From Ectobacillus funiculus (GTDB lineage: Bacteria; Bacillota; Bacilli; Bacillales; Bacillaceae_G), in assembly GCF_004138295.1 (NCBI RefSeq), contig NZ_SCFM01000007.1, positions 62,001 through 126,000 of the forward strand: a stretch of DNA of 64,000 bases. Reading direction: 5' to 3'. The notes below the pieces were generated by a model that worked only from the letters and a program-made list of their open reading frames with translations, ran no database searches and was not told where the DNA came from. The translations under genes were made by a program, and so were the position numbers. Positions 53,443-62,942 of the stretch are shown here, one piece after another (the stretch's first letter is position 1; each line of letters begins with the position of its first letter).

Positions 53443-54897
53443 TCATACATAGCGTAAAATAGGCTTTCGCGCCGCCTTCGTTTCGTCAAGACGCTTTACA
53501 ACAGTCGTATGCGGCGCTTCCTGTACCATCTCTGGGTTTTCCTCTACTTCCTTCGCAATTTGGATCATCACATCAATAAACGCATCCAGTGTTTCCTTCG
53601 ATTCCGTTTCCGTCGGTTCAATCATCATGCATTCCTCAACATTCAGCGGAAAATAGATTGTCGGCGGATGATAGCCGAAGTCTAATAAACGTTTGGCAAT
53701 ATCAAGCGTTCTTGCGCCAAGCTTCTTTTGCCGCCTTCCCGATAGCACGAATTCATGCTTGCAGTGCTGATCAAACGGCACATCATAATACGGGGCAAGC
53801 CGTCTCATCATGTAGTTAGCATTTAATACAGCATATTCTGTAACCTGACGCAAGCCTTCTGGCCCCATAGAGCGAATGTACGTATAAGCGCGAACGTTAA
53901 TGCCAAAATTTCCGTAATACGGCTTCACGCGACCGATAGACGCTGGACGATCGTAATCAAATACATAGCCATCATCCGTTTTTTCTAATATCGGCTTCGG
54001 CAAAAACGGAATTAAGTCCGCCTTCACACCGACAGGTCCAGATCCAGGACCACCGCCTCCATGTGGACCTGTAAATGTTTTATGAAGGTTTAAATGCACA
54101 ACATCAAAGCCCATATCTCCCGGGCGGGCCTTGCCCAGCACTGCATTTAAATTTGCGCCATCGTAATACAGCTTTCCGCCAGCTTCGTGTACAATGCTCG
54201 CCATTTCTAAAATATTCCGTTCAAATAATCCAAGTGTATTTGGATTTGTCAGCATTAAAGCTGCTGTATCCTGGCCGACATATCGCTTTAAATCGTCTAA
54301 GTCAACAAGACCGTTTTCATCAGATTTCACTGTAATGGTCTCAAACCCGGCTACTGTTGCAGAGGCAGGATTTGTCCCGTGCGCGGAATCTGGAACGAGC
54401 ACCTTTGTGCGTGTATAATCGCCTCTTGCTTCATGATAGGCCCTTATTAACATGAGTCCTGTCCATTCCCCGTGGGCGCCGGCTGCTGGCTGCAGCGTCA
54501 CCGCATCCATTCCTGTAATTTCCTTTAGACTCTCCTGAAGGTCATACATAAGCTCCATTGCGCCTTGCACTGTGCTTTCATCCTGAAGCGGATGGATATG
54601 AGAAAATCCTGCAAGACGAGCAACACTCTCGTTAATTTTTGGATTGTATTTCATCGTACAAGAGCCAAGAGGATAAAAGCCAGAATCTACACCGTGATTG
54701 CGCCGCGATAACGCTGTGTAATGACGCATAATATCAAGCTCCGATACTTCCGGCAGCTCAGCAGCTTCAGTGCGGACATATTCGGTGCCAAACAAAGCTG
54801 TCAAGTCCGCCTCCTCTACATCTAAAGGCGGCAGACTATATCCGATGCGTCCTCGCTTACTCATTTCAAAAATGAGCGATTGATCATGCGCTGTCAT
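53443..54897 (-). CDS. gcvPB: Glycine dehydrogenase (decarboxylating) subunit 2
   Basis: A 484-residue subunit of the two-part glycine cleavage P-protein. The PLP-binding lysine is in [20 protein letters not shown]. With GcvPA it decarboxylates glycine and loads the aminomethyl group onto lipoylated GcvH. Overlaps gcvPA by four bases; last gene of the operon. Confidence 0.96.
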   Translation of the reverse strand: MTAHDQSLIFEMSKRGRIGYSLPPLDVEEADLTALFGTEYVRTEAAELPEVSELDIMRHYTALSRRNHGVDSGFYPLGSCTMKYNPKINESVARLAGFSHIHPLQDESTVQGAMELMYDLQESLKEITGMDAVTLQPAAGAHGEWTGLMLIRAYHEARGDYTRTKVLVPDSAHGTNPASATVAGFETITVKSDENGLVDLDDLKRYVGQDTAALMLTNPNTLGLFERNILEMASIVHEAGGKLYYDGANLNAVLGKARPGDMGFDVVHLNLHKTFTGPHGGGGPGSGPVGVKADLIPFLPKPILEKTDDGYVFDYDRPASIGRVKPYYGNFGINVRAYTYIRSMGPEGLRQVTEYAVLNANYMMRRLAPYYDVPFDQHCKHEFVLSGRRQKKLGARTLDIAKRLLDFGYHPPTIYFPLNVEECMMIEPTETESKETLDAFIDVMIQIAKEVEENPEMVQEAPHTTVVKRLDETKAARKPILRYV

Positions 54898-56240
54898 TGC
54901 ATATCCCCCATTTCCTTTACAAGCGTGTCGATTTCCTCTTTCGTGCGAAGCTCTGTTATGGCAACGAGCATATGATTGGCAAACTCTTCCTCATATTTAC
55001 CGAGATCATAGCCGCCGATGATCTTGCATTGCATGAGCGCCTTATTTACTTCCTCTACCGGACGCTTGCAATTAACAACAATTTCATTAAAAGCAGGTCC
55101 TGAAAACGCAACGGTAAAGCCGCTTTTTTCAAATTGTTTTTTCGTATACTGTGTTTTAGAAATATTCTGAAGAGCCATTTCCTTTACACCCTGTTTCCCG
55201 AGCGCTGTCATTGCGACTGCCGCTGCCAGCGCATTGAGCGCTTGATTCGAGCAAATATTCGATGTCGCTTTATCACGGCGAATATGCTGCTCACGTGCCT
55301 GTAAAGTTAATACAAAGCCTCTTTTCCCCTCTGAATCTGTCGTTTGTCCGACGAGGCGACCCGGAATTTTACGCATGAGCGCCTTTGTTGTAGCAAAATA
55401 ACCGCAGTGCGGTCCGCCAAACTGAGTTGGAATACCAAATGGCTGCGCGTCACCTATGACAATATCTGCACCGAATTTGCCGGGAGGTGTTAACGCTCCG
55501 AGTGCCAGTGGATTAGCAGATACAATAAACAGCCCTTTATGCTGATGGGCGATTGTTTCAATGTCTGCCAATTTCTCTACTTGACCTAAAAAGTTGGGAT
55601 ATTGTACAACAACACAAGCAACGTCCTCAGTCATCGCGCTCTCAAGCGCCGCTAGGTCTGTTACGCCGTCCTTGCAGCCGATCTCTACCACCTCTAGGTT
55701 TTGGCCAGCGGCATATGTTTTAAGCACAGCCCTCGCTTCTGGATGAACAGCCTTTGATACAACAATTTTCTCCTTACGTGTATGCCCCGCTGCTAGCATA
55801 GCTGCTTCTGCAAGAGCTGTACCGCCGTCATACATAGAGGAATTGGCTACGTCCATTCCTGTTAATTCACAAATCATCGTCTGAAACTCGAAAATTGCCT
55901 GTAATTCACCTTGAGAAATCTCAGGCTGATATGGTGTATATGCTGTATAAAACTCCGAACGCGAGATAACATGGTCTACAATTACCGGAATATAATGATC
56001 GTACACACCAGCCCCAAGAAACGACGCATATTCCTTTGTGTTTGCATTTTTTCTTGCAAGCTCTGACAGTTCCTTTACCAATGCAGACTCAGCTTTTGCA
56101 GGCTTCACTCGCAAATCACCTTGAAATCTTACACGTTCAGGAACATCTGAAAACAATTCCTCAATCGACTCGACTCCAATTACTTCGAGCATTTGTTTTT
56201 TGTCGTCCTCTGTCATTGGCAGATAACGATGCAGCATCAC
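54894..56240 (-). CDS. gcvPA: Glycine dehydrogenase (decarboxylating) subunit 1
   Basis: A 448-residue N-terminal-type P-protein subunit. Family segments include [40 protein letters not shown] and [18 protein letters not shown]. It is PLP-independent itself and pairs with GcvPB. It starts nine bases after gcvT. Confidence 0.96.
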   Translation of the reverse strand: MMLHRYLPMTEDDKKQMLEVIGVESIEELFSDVPERVRFQGDLRVKPAKAESALVKELSELARKNANTKEYASFLGAGVYDHYIPVIVDHVISRSEFYTAYTPYQPEISQGELQAIFEFQTMICELTGMDVANSSMYDGGTALAEAAMLAAGHTRKEKIVVSKAVHPEARAVLKTYAAGQNLEVVEIGCKDGVTDLAALESAMTEDVACVVVQYPNFLGQVEKLADIETIAHQHKGLFIVSANPLALGALTPPGKFGADIVIGDAQPFGIPTQFGGPHCGYFATTKALMRKIPGRLVGQTTDSEGKRGFVLTLQAREQHIRRDKATSNICSNQALNALAAAVAMTALGKQGVKEMALQNISKTQYTKKQFEKSGFTVAFSGPAFNEIVVNCKRPVEEVNKALMQCKIIGGYDLGKYEEEFANHMLVAITELRTKEEIDTLVKEMGDMQ

Positions 56241-56249
56241 GTATCCCCC

Positions 56250-57356
56250 CTATTTGGATCGTTTATAAAACGGGATAGGTACAACAACAGCCTTTACCCG
56301 TTTACCGCGAATTTCTACTTCAACGCCCGTACCAAGCGATACGAACGCTTCATCTAACAACGCCAAACCGATATTTTTCTTTAAGGTTGGTGATTGTGTC
56401 CCGCTTGTTACTTCACCGATTCTCTTCCCGTTTGCAAACACCGCGTAATGACTGCGCGGAATGCCCCGCTCTATCATCTCAATTCCTGCTAGCTTACGGG
56501 GGGCTCCCTGTTCCTTCTGCTCCTTTAGCACTTCTTTTCCTAGGAAATGCAGCTTCTTATTCGTTTTCACGGCAAAACCGATTCTAGCCTCAATAGGCGT
56601 AATCTCCTTTGTCAGTTCCTGGCCGTATAATGGAAGTGCAGCTTCAAAACGCAGAGTATCACGGGCTCCGAGACCACACGGCTTCAATCCATCAGCCTTC
56701 CCCGCCTGCATGATCAGTTCCCAAAGCCGGCATGCATCTTCGCTGTTACAATACAGCTCAAATCCGTCCTCTCCCGTATAGCCGGTTCGGGACACAAGAG
56801 TACGCACACCTTGTATTTCGACGTTATCTTTAAATGCAAAAAACGGAATAGCCTGCAAATTCTCCGCCGTTAAGGTTTGTAGGATATTTTCTGCCTTTGG
56901 CCCTTGCAGTGCAAGCTGTGCGGTGTTGGCCGAAACATTTTCAATTTGTACATCTTCTCTATCTGTGGCATGAGCAAGAAGCCACTCATAGTCTTTTTGA
57001 ATATTGGCTGCATTTACAACAAGAAGATAATCCTGCTCTCCTTTTTTATACACAAGCAAATCATCTACTGTGCCGCCATCCTCATAACACATCGCTGTAT
57101 ATTGCGCACCGCCGCTTGACAACAAAGCAAGATCATTCGTCATCATAAATTGTAAAAAGTCAAAGCTGCCGCTTCCCTTTACTGTAATTTCTCCCATATG
57201 AGACACATCAAACAATCCTGCTGCTCTCCGCACTGCTTCATGCTCTTCCTTAATGCTGGAAAACTGAACGGGCAGCTCCCAGCCTCCGAAATCAATTGTT
57301 TTCGCTCCGTATGCTGCATACACGTCAAATAATGGTGTGCGATGTAATCCAACCAT
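56250..57356 (-). CDS. gcvT: Aminomethyltransferase (glycine cleavage T-protein)
   Basis: A 368-residue folate-dependent T-protein that releases ammonia and forms 5,10-methylene-THF. It shows [24 protein letters not shown] and the C-terminal barrel. First gene of the gcvT-PA-PB operon. The 200-base divergent interval with yqhH contains no recognisable glycine riboswitch, which B. subtilis has here. TGTATACT at about 57411-57418 on the reverse strand may include the -10. Confidence 0.95.
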   Translation of the reverse strand: MVGLHRTPLFDVYAAYGAKTIDFGGWELPVQFSSIKEEHEAVRRAAGLFDVSHMGEITVKGSGSFDFLQFMMTNDLALLSSGGAQYTAMCYEDGGTVDDLLVYKKGEQDYLLVVNAANIQKDYEWLLAHATDREDVQIENVSANTAQLALQGPKAENILQTLTAENLQAIPFFAFKDNVEIQGVRTLVSRTGYTGEDGFELYCNSEDACRLWELIMQAGKADGLKPCGLGARDTLRFEAALPLYGQELTKEITPIEARIGFAVKTNKKLHFLGKEVLKEQKEQGAPRKLAGIEMIERGIPRSHYAVFANGKRIGEVTSGTQSPTLKKNIGLALLDEAFVSLGTGVEVEIRGKRVKAVVVPIPFYKRSK

Positions 57357-57556
57357 GTTTTCTCCCCCTCCTTACTATATTGGGCAAAACAACTGCAATA
57401 CATTTTCACAAAAGTATACATAAAAATTACAAATTCAGGACAAAATACAAAAGATTTCATCCTCTTTATCCATATCCTAACATTTTTCATTTCATATCAG
57501 CAATATTGCTATTTAGAAATTGGATTCGTACTTTATAGAAAGGCAGGGCGCAGCAC

Positions 57557-59239
57557 ATGAATGTGGAAATGACGGCAAACCGGTCTTGGCAGGAAGAGTT
57601 TCTAAAGAAAATAGAAGACGACGGCCCGTGGTCTAATTGGGATTTATACAATCTTGCATACGAAACGGAAAAACAGCTGCTCATCCCTTCATTTGAAGGC
57701 TTGCAGGCGCCAAAATACTTGCCGCACTTAACACCACTGCCCCATCAGCTGGAAGCGGCAAAAACAGTCATTGAAGAAATGAACGGAAAAGCCATTTTAG
57801 CTGATGAAGTCGGACTTGGCAAAACGATTGAGGCTGGGCTGATTTTGAAGGAGTACATGATTCGCGGACTCGTTAAAAAGGTTCTTATTCTCGTTCCCGC
57901 CTCGCTCGTCTCCCAATGGGCATACGAGCTTAATACAAAGTTTTATATTCCTGCTACGGCCCAGCGAAAAAGCTATTCGTGGGAGCAGGCTGATGTAATC
58001 GTCTCTTCCATTGACACGGCAAAACGGACACCGCATCGGGATATTGTGCTTAATATGGAATACGATTTAATTATTATTGATGAAGCACACAAGCTAAAAA
58101 ACAATAAGACAAAAAACTATGAGTTTGCACAACTACTAAAAAAGAAATTTTGCTTACTGTTGACGGCTACGCCTGTTCAAAATAAAATAGATGAAATCTT
58201 TAATCTCGTCTCGCTGTTAAAGCCGGGTCATCTTGGCAATCAATCCAACTTTGAGGAATATTACGCCTCTAAAAATAGAACGCTTGAGACCGACCAGCAT
58301 TTAAAAGAGCTCATCAATAAAGTCATGGTTCGAAACCGCCGTCATAATACGGGCATCGAATGGCCAAAACGGCAGGTTCATACGGTGTTCATTGATTTGA
58401 ACAAGCAAGAACGAGAGCTGTATGAAGCGATTCATAACTGGCGGACGGAAAATGCATTTACATCGGCCTTTTCTTCTTTAACCTTAAAACGGGAGGCATG
58501 CAGCAGCCGGGAGGCAGTTTATTTCTCGTTGAAGAAATACGTAGAAAAGCGGCAGCGGGACAATCCTAACTATATCATTGACCCCCACATTCACCGAATG
58601 ATGGAGAAAATCAATGCAATTCCGTCTAACTCCAAAGCGACGAAAACACTGGAAATTATTAAAGGGATTAATGATAAAGTCATTATTTTTACAGAATACC
58701 GTGCCTCCCAGATGTATTTGCAGTGGTTTTTAAAGCAGCATGGCATTTCATCTGTTCCGTTTCGCGGGGGATTTAAACGCGGCAAAAAGGATTGGATGAA
58801 GGAATTATTCCAAAATCACGCACAAGTATTAATTGCGACAGAGGCCGGTGGCGAAGGAATTAACCTGCAGTTTTGCAACCATATGATTAACTATGATTTA
58901 CCATGGAATCCAATGAGGCTCGAACAGCGCATCGGCCGTATCCACCGTCTCGGTCAGAAGCATGATGTTCATATTTACAATATGGCAACAAAAAACACGG
59001 TAGAAGAACATATTTTGAAATTGCTATATGAGAAAATCAATCTATTCGAGCGGGTAATCGGAGAATTGGATGATATTTTAACGCGAATTGATATGAAAAA
59101 TATTGAGGATCATTTGCATGAAATTTTCGCCAGCTCTAAAAGTGAAGGCGAGATACGGATTAAAATGGATAATTTAACTTCTATCATCGAGCTTGCACAG
59201 CAAAGCGGAACAGGAGCGGATCATTATGCAGCAACATGA
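57557..59239 (+). CDS. yqhH: SNF2-family helicase-like ATPase
   Basis: A 560-residue SWI2/SNF2 ATPase. Motif I LADEVGLGKTIEAGLI lies near residue 78, the DEAH box IIDEAHKLKNN near 174, motif III LLLTATPVQNKID, and the C-terminal motif VI RIGRIHRLGQKHD near 460. Family members move proteins along double-stranded DNA rather than unwind it (RapA is the best-known bacterial relative). It is divergent from gcvT and overlaps yqhG by 14 bases, so the two proteins are probably made together. The substrate is unknown. Confidence 0.92.
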   Translation: MNVEMTANRSWQEEFLKKIEDDGPWSNWDLYNLAYETEKQLLIPSFEGLQAPKYLPHLTPLPHQLEAAKTVIEEMNGKAILADEVGLGKTIEAGLILKEYMIRGLVKKVLILVPASLVSQWAYELNTKFYIPATAQRKSYSWEQADVIVSSIDTAKRTPHRDIVLNMEYDLIIIDEAHKLKNNKTKNYEFAQLLKKKFCLLLTATPVQNKIDEIFNLVSLLKPGHLGNQSNFEEYYASKNRTLETDQHLKELINKVMVRNRRHNTGIEWPKRQVHTVFIDLNKQERELYEAIHNWRTENAFTSAFSSLTLKREACSSREAVYFSLKKYVEKRQRDNPNYIIDPHIHRMMEKINAIPSNSKATKTLEIIKGINDKVIIFTEYRASQMYLQWFLKQHGISSVPFRGGFKRGKKDWMKELFQNHAQVLIATEAGGEGINLQFCNHMINYDLPWNPMRLEQRIGRIHRLGQKHDVHIYNMATKNTVEEHILKLLYEKINLFERVIGELDDILTRIDMKNIEDHLHEIFASSKSEGEIRIKMDNLTSIIELAQQSGTGADHYAAT

Positions 59240-60026
59240 AATTCATAATTACCTGCACCGTTTTTTCACAGCAAATCAATGTGAAATTGGGACAGTTACA
59301 AACGCATTGCTAGATATACAGCTCACTGTTGAGATGGATAAATTACTTATGAACCGACCGTTTTATTGGCATTATCTAGAGAAAACAGGCGGCGTACCAA
59401 ACCCGATGCGCATTACTTTTATTACAGACCCTCAGCGTGCGCCGGAAGATATAAAAGGGGAAGCGGTTCATTATGGATCTCCTCGCCTGCATCAAGTCTT
59501 CCGCGCGGCACAGGAGCTTGGCGCCTATATTCGTTTGTACGAGGGGGTTCATGCGAGCGGAAACGGAAATGTCCCTCTTCATCCATGGCTTGGCGTTAAT
59601 TTGAAGGTATCTTATCAATGCGATCGAAAAAAAGAAACCTTGTATTCACTCGGTTTACATCTTATTACAGGAATGATGGTAAACAATTTCCATGAAACAT
59701 TACAAACCATTCCGCTCACTCCGAAAATTCCTGACTTTTGCTTTACACTTACACCGATGATAAAGCCAAAAAGCGGATTAGTCCGAATTGAAGAAGCTGT
59801 AAAATCGCTTATTTCAAGAGAGGATCATACATGGGCAGAAGAAGCGCGCCTTAGATGGGCACATGACCTGCAACTTCTCGATCAATTTTATACAGATATG
59901 GAAGAAGTTCCTGATAACTACGAGATTGAAAAGCAAGCACTACAAGAACAATATGAACCAAAAATTGTGCTCGAAATCATTAATGGCGGATTGTTTTACT
60001 TAACGCCAAATCGCATCGAAACCTAA
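59226..60026 (+). CDS. yqhG: YqhG family protein
   Basis: A 266-residue YqhG protein, soluble and without recognised catalytic motifs. The start was moved to the ATG giving MQQHEIHNYLHRFFT, which has AGGAG nine bases upstream inside yqhH. It is always found with the SNF2 protein YqhH in Bacillus, as I recall, which suggests a working pair. Function unknown. Confidence 0.88.
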   Translation: MQQHEIHNYLHRFFTANQCEIGTVTNALLDIQLTVEMDKLLMNRPFYWHYLEKTGGVPNPMRITFITDPQRAPEDIKGEAVHYGSPRLHQVFRAAQELGAYIRLYEGVHASGNGNVPLHPWLGVNLKVSYQCDRKKETLYSLGLHLITGMMVNNFHETLQTIPLTPKIPDFCFTLTPMIKPKSGLVRIEEAVKSLISREDHTWAEEARLRWAHDLQLLDQFYTDMEEVPDNYEIEKQALQEQYEPKIVLEIINGGLFYLTPNRIET

Positions 60027-60060
60027 AAAAGCAGCGTCGCTCAAGGGACGCTGCTTTTTT
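60025..60060 (+). terminator. Terminator of yqhH-yqhG
   Basis: Stem AAAAAAGCAGCGTC / GACGCTGCTTTTTT with an eight-base loop, overlapping the yqhG stop. Confidence 0.9.
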
Positions 60061-60095
60061 AGGTTTGTTACTGCATATGGCCGTACGTTTCTGAC

Positions 60096-60242
60096 CTAAA
60101 TCTTGCCATTATACTTACGACCATCATTATGCTCTTCCTGCTGAATCTGCGTCATACGGCGCTGATGCGCTTTTGTACTCGCAGTCACCTGATTTGCATC
60201 GCTTTCTTGGTTCTTTTTAGAACCTCCAGATCCGTTACTCAT
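60096..60242 (-). CDS. Small hydrophilic protein
   Basis: A 48-residue, Gln/Asn/Lys-rich protein (MSNGSGGSKKNQESDANQVT...) without hydrophobic segments. CAGGAGGTG before the ATG is an excellent ribosome binding site. The composition is like that of small spore or coat proteins, but I do not recognise it. Confidence 0.6.
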   Translation of the reverse strand: MSNGSGGSKKNQESDANQVTASTKAHQRRMTQIQQEEHNDGRKYNGKI

Positions 60243-60318
60243 ATACTGCACCTCCTGCCAAAAGTGATTCCTTTGTAGCTTTTGTCAGAAGGATGAATTT
60301 ATGCAATTGCCTGCGCTT

Positions 60319-60549
60319 TTAATGCTTTTCTACATATTTGCTAAACATATTATACAGACCTTGATTCACAAGATAAGAGATTTGCTCATCTGATTTCTCA
60401 GGATACATGTCCCTAAGGCGAATTGAAGCCTTCGCCATTAAGTTCTCCAACACAGAGCGACCTCCTGTTCCATAAATCACTTCCGCATACTCTACGAGCT
60501 TTACGTTTTCGATTTCAGCTGAATTTCGATCATAAAAAAATTTACTCAT
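60319..60549 (-). CDS. Unknown small cytosolic protein
   Basis: A 76-residue, mostly helical protein (VKLVEYAEVIYGTGGRSVLE, then EKSDEQISYLVNQGLYNMFS). A GGAGGGAAG site lies before the ATG. No membrane segment. Not recognised. Confidence 0.6.
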   Translation of the reverse strand: MSKFFYDRNSAEIENVKLVEYAEVIYGTGGRSVLENLMAKASIRLRDMYPEKSDEQISYLVNQGLYNMFSKYVEKH

Positions 60550-60676
60550 TTCTTCTTCCCTCCATTTTTGGCAACGTTTTCATTTCTATGAACAAGAATT
60601 ATATGTTAGTCATTTCACAATTAATGTATGCTAAAGGTGTTGCATGGTTTCATTATAAAACAATATAAAAACCTTG

Positions 60677-60684
60677 CATACAAT
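60677..60684 (+). promoter_or_regulatory. Possible sigma-E -10 element
   Basis: CATACAAT is a perfect sigma-E -10 hexamer plus flank, about 115 bases before the small gene at 60798. TCATTATAA about 15-23 bases upstream is only a fair -35. Confidence 0.25.
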
Positions 60685-60797
60685 TATTTTACGAACATTT
60701 TGTGAACAAGTTTCATCTCTTAGACAAAGCTCGACTACTTCTCCCTTATTGTGCACATATTAAGAAAGAAATGCTTTAGAAAAGGAGTCTAATGCCA

Positions 60798-60959
60798 ATG
60801 ATCAATGAAGATTTCCATGCGGTTGTTCAAAACAATGATAGGGGCACTTATTTAGGATCTAACAAACAAAAGGTTAACGGAAATAACATTACGGCAGAGC
60901 GGAAACAGCAAGCGGAAGCCATTGCACCAAGATATAAGGACGGAGCCATTACTGAATAA
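60798..60959 (+). CDS. Small hydrophilic protein
   Basis: A 53-residue polar protein (MINEDFHAVVQNNDRGTYLG...). AAAGGAG lies ten bases before this ATG. Another in-frame ATG two codons earlier is only four bases from it, so the start is uncertain. Not recognised; composition and context fit a small spore protein, but that is a guess. Confidence 0.55.
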   Translation: MINEDFHAVVQNNDRGTYLGSNKQKVNGNNITAERKQQAEAIAPRYKDGAITE

Positions 60960-60994
60960 AAAACGCTATCACTGTCAGGCCCCCTGCAGTATGA

Positions 60995-61035
60995 GGAAAA
61001 AGACCAAGCGCTGAAATAGCCACTCGGTCTTTTTC
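60995..61035. terminator. Bidirectional terminator
   Basis: Stem GAAAAAGACC / GGTCTTTTTC with a loop of about 20 bases, between the small gene and the converging gene at 61040. Confidence 0.65.
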
Positions 61036-61039
61036 TTGT

Positions 61040-61315
61040 TCATTGTTCGTTTAATACACGACCAAGACGCTTACGAAGCATTTCCATGCCGCTTCCCCCT
61101 GCTTGGAAGTGACGAAGTACTCCTGTTTTCTCAAACACATAGTACGCTAGAACGTATTTGTTATCAAATGCATCCTTGACAATCCCACAGCTGAAGCAGC
61201 GGGATTCTAGACCCCACGCCGTTAGAAATAACGCTTTGTCGTACCGTAGTGGGCTTTCGCGTTCGGAAAGTCTGTAATTGTTAGCTTTATTGCTGTCCTT
61301 CCTTAAACCTATCAA
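61040..61315 (-). CDS. Unknown protein downstream of the CWC gene
   Basis: Up to 91 residues, overlapping the end of the CWC gene by 29 bases. The first ~15 residues may be untranslated because the nearest ribosome binding site (AAGGAAGGA) lies inside the frame. The body has one Cys-x-x-Cys (RCFSCGIVKDAFDN) and a basic C-terminus. Not recognised. Confidence 0.45.
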   Translation of the reverse strand: MIGLRKDSNKANNYRLSERESPLRYDKALFLTAWGLESRCFSCGIVKDAFDNKYVLAYYVFEKTGVLRHFQAGGSGMEMLRKRLGRVLNEQ

Positions 61316-61478
61316 GGCATTCTTTACATATACATGATTTTCTCAATTGATTAGCTGGTACTAAATCAAAAATGCCACTTGGAAAAACCTCTTTACTGCA
61401 CCAGCATGAATGGCTGCCACAGTTATTGCTCTTACTACAGATTGGGCATTCAAATGATTTTTGAATTTCATTATTCAA
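61287..61478 (-). CDS. Cysteine-rich CWC family protein
   Basis: A 63-residue protein with CPICSKSNNCG, CWCSKEVF and CICKECLDRF, the pattern of the cysteine-rich CWC family, probably binding zinc. It starts at TTG with GGGTG upstream. Function unknown. Confidence 0.75.
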   Translation of the reverse strand: MNNEIQKSFECPICSKSNNCGSHSCWCSKEVFPSGIFDLVPANQLRKSCICKECLDRFKEGQQ

Positions 61479-61520
61479 GTTACTACACCCGCTTCCATAT
61501 AAACGAAAAATTATATATTA

Positions 61521-62195
61521 CTACTTTTTCTGTACAAAAAGACCCTCACCTTCTAACCATTCAGCTACAAACACATTTTTGTAATCAGAAATATCTTGAG
61601 ATGTCAGTTGTGTTTTTAACCAAGATTCGTCAAAATTTAAATCTTTTAATTCATCCCATAAAACCTTGCCGTCACGTATAAGAGTGACAGGAACATAAAC
61701 GGGTTTTGCAGGCATATTAAAATCTTCTTGGGTCGTTTTTTGATACTTTGTCTTTTTCAAAACACTGATCGAGCCGTTTGCTTCTAAATAACAAAAAGCA
61801 ACCTCTCGAATAGAAAAGGTTTCACTTTGCCTAAGCAAGCTTTGCAATTGATTGATATTCATCCGGTTTTTTTTCAATTCTTCCCGATCGACTATCCCAT
61901 TTTTAATAAGAGCAGATGGTTTTCCTTCAAAGATGCCACGAAACATTAAGTATTTTTGGCTAAGATATTCGACTATAAAAAGTAAGCTGCCCCATAATGT
62001 GATAGAGTAAATAACATAAAAAGTACCGATTTGATGGTCGTATACTGCGTTTCCTAATAATTCTCCCATCACTATAGAGGCAATAAAAGTAAAGGGCGTA
62101 ATTTGATTAATGATTTTCTTTCCGACAAACTTAACGATTATAAACAGCAAAAAAAATCCGATAATAAGTTCAGTAGTTAAATACATGATTTTCAT
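61521..62195 (-). CDS. DUF421 (YetF-like) membrane protein
   Basis: A 224-residue DUF421 protein. It has three N-terminal membrane helices (about 7-23, 33-52 and 58-77) and a soluble domain (KPSALIKNGIVDREELKKNR, then PVYVPVTLIRDGKVLWDELK), which is the usual YetF/YdfR arrangement. Relatives are spore or membrane proteins of uncertain role. It is a monocistronic gene. Confidence 0.88.
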   Translation of the reverse strand: MKIMYLTTELIIGFFLLFIIVKFVGKKIINQITPFTFIASIVMGELLGNAVYDHQIGTFYVIYSITLWGSLLFIVEYLSQKYLMFRGIFEGKPSALIKNGIVDREELKKNRMNINQLQSLLRQSETFSIREVAFCYLEANGSISVLKKTKYQKTTQEDFNMPAKPVYVPVTLIRDGKVLWDELKDLNFDESWLKTQLTSQDISDYKNVFVAEWLEGEGLFVQKK

Positions 62196-62312
62196 ATGAT
62201 GAATACTCCAATCTAATCATATATCATGGTGACATTACCATTTATAACCAATTATTATGCATTATATATCTTTATTTGCATTATCGGTGGTATATATTGA
62301 TGAGGAAGGTAT

Positions 62313-62579
62313 TTGAGCTATTACTTTTCATTGATGCTACTTGGGATTGTTCTCACTGTTACTGGTTTTAGTTTCTTCTCTGCGTCTGTGACAAAATCCA
62401 ATGGGAGAGGAAAGAAGAACATTTTTGCATATATATTGGATGTTGTTGGGGTTTTTCTTAATATATGGAGTATATCCTTTAGCTTATTGCTTGTAGGGAT
62501 TAGCAGGAGTAAGTTTGGTTATCTATTCTTTTCTGGAAATGATAGATATTTTATAGAGAAAGTATACATTTTCAGCTAG
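62313..62579 (+). CDS. Small membrane protein, 3' end inside a repeat
   Basis: An 88-residue frame from a TTG, or ~82 residues from the ATG at 62330. Two hydrophobic helices (LLGIVLTVTGFSFFSASV and VVGVFLNIWSISFSLLLVG) flank a basic loop. The last residues and the TAG stop fall in the right half of a dispersed repeat (62560-62608), so the original C-terminus has probably been replaced. Not recognised. Confidence 0.45.
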   Translation: MSYYFSLMLLGIVLTVTGFSFFSASVTKSNGRGKKNIFAYILDVVGVFLNIWSISFSLLLVGISRSKFGYLFFSGNDRYFIEKVYIFS

Positions 62580-62608
62580 AAGCGAATTCGACGTATCGGG
62601 AAATTTTA
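62560..62608 (-). repeat. Dispersed repeat, right half only
   Basis: The reverse half copy AGTATACATTTTCAGCTAGA, then GCGAATTCGACGTATCGG and AAATTTTAAAAACA. It supplies the stop codon of the upstream frame. Confidence 0.75.
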
Positions 62609-62654
62609 AAAACAAAGTGTAAAGGTAAGAAAAAACGCCCATGAAAGCGGGCGC

Positions 62655-62864
62655 TTATGCATCCTTTTTCCTATTCTCCTGCTTCATCCGTAATTCCTTA
62701 TACAGCAGTGCAAGACTAAGAGGCAAAATGCCAAACCATCTAACCAGAAAAGGATCCCTTACATTGCGGCGCTCTTCCCGCTTTTGCTTTCGCTCCTGCT
62801 TTGGACTATCCATATACGACACAAATTGCTGCGTCACAAACTTTACATAATCGTTAGTCGACAT
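62655..62864 (-). CDS. yqzE: YqzE
   Basis: A 69-residue protein starting MSTNDYVKFVTQQFVSYMDS, the YqzE signature, with a basic middle and a short hydrophobic stretch (WFGILPLSLALLY). In B. subtilis it lies directly downstream of comGG and is part of the competence region. Role unknown. Confidence 0.9.
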   Translation of the reverse strand: MSTNDYVKFVTQQFVSYMDSPKQERKQKREERRNVRDPFLVRWFGILPLSLALLYKELRMKQENRKKDA

Positions 62865-62942
62865 ACTCTCACCACCTGTATGTTTCTAAATGGTTAGTAT
62901 GCCCGCTCTCTTCATGTTTAATCACTACTGCTTGCTTTTTCA

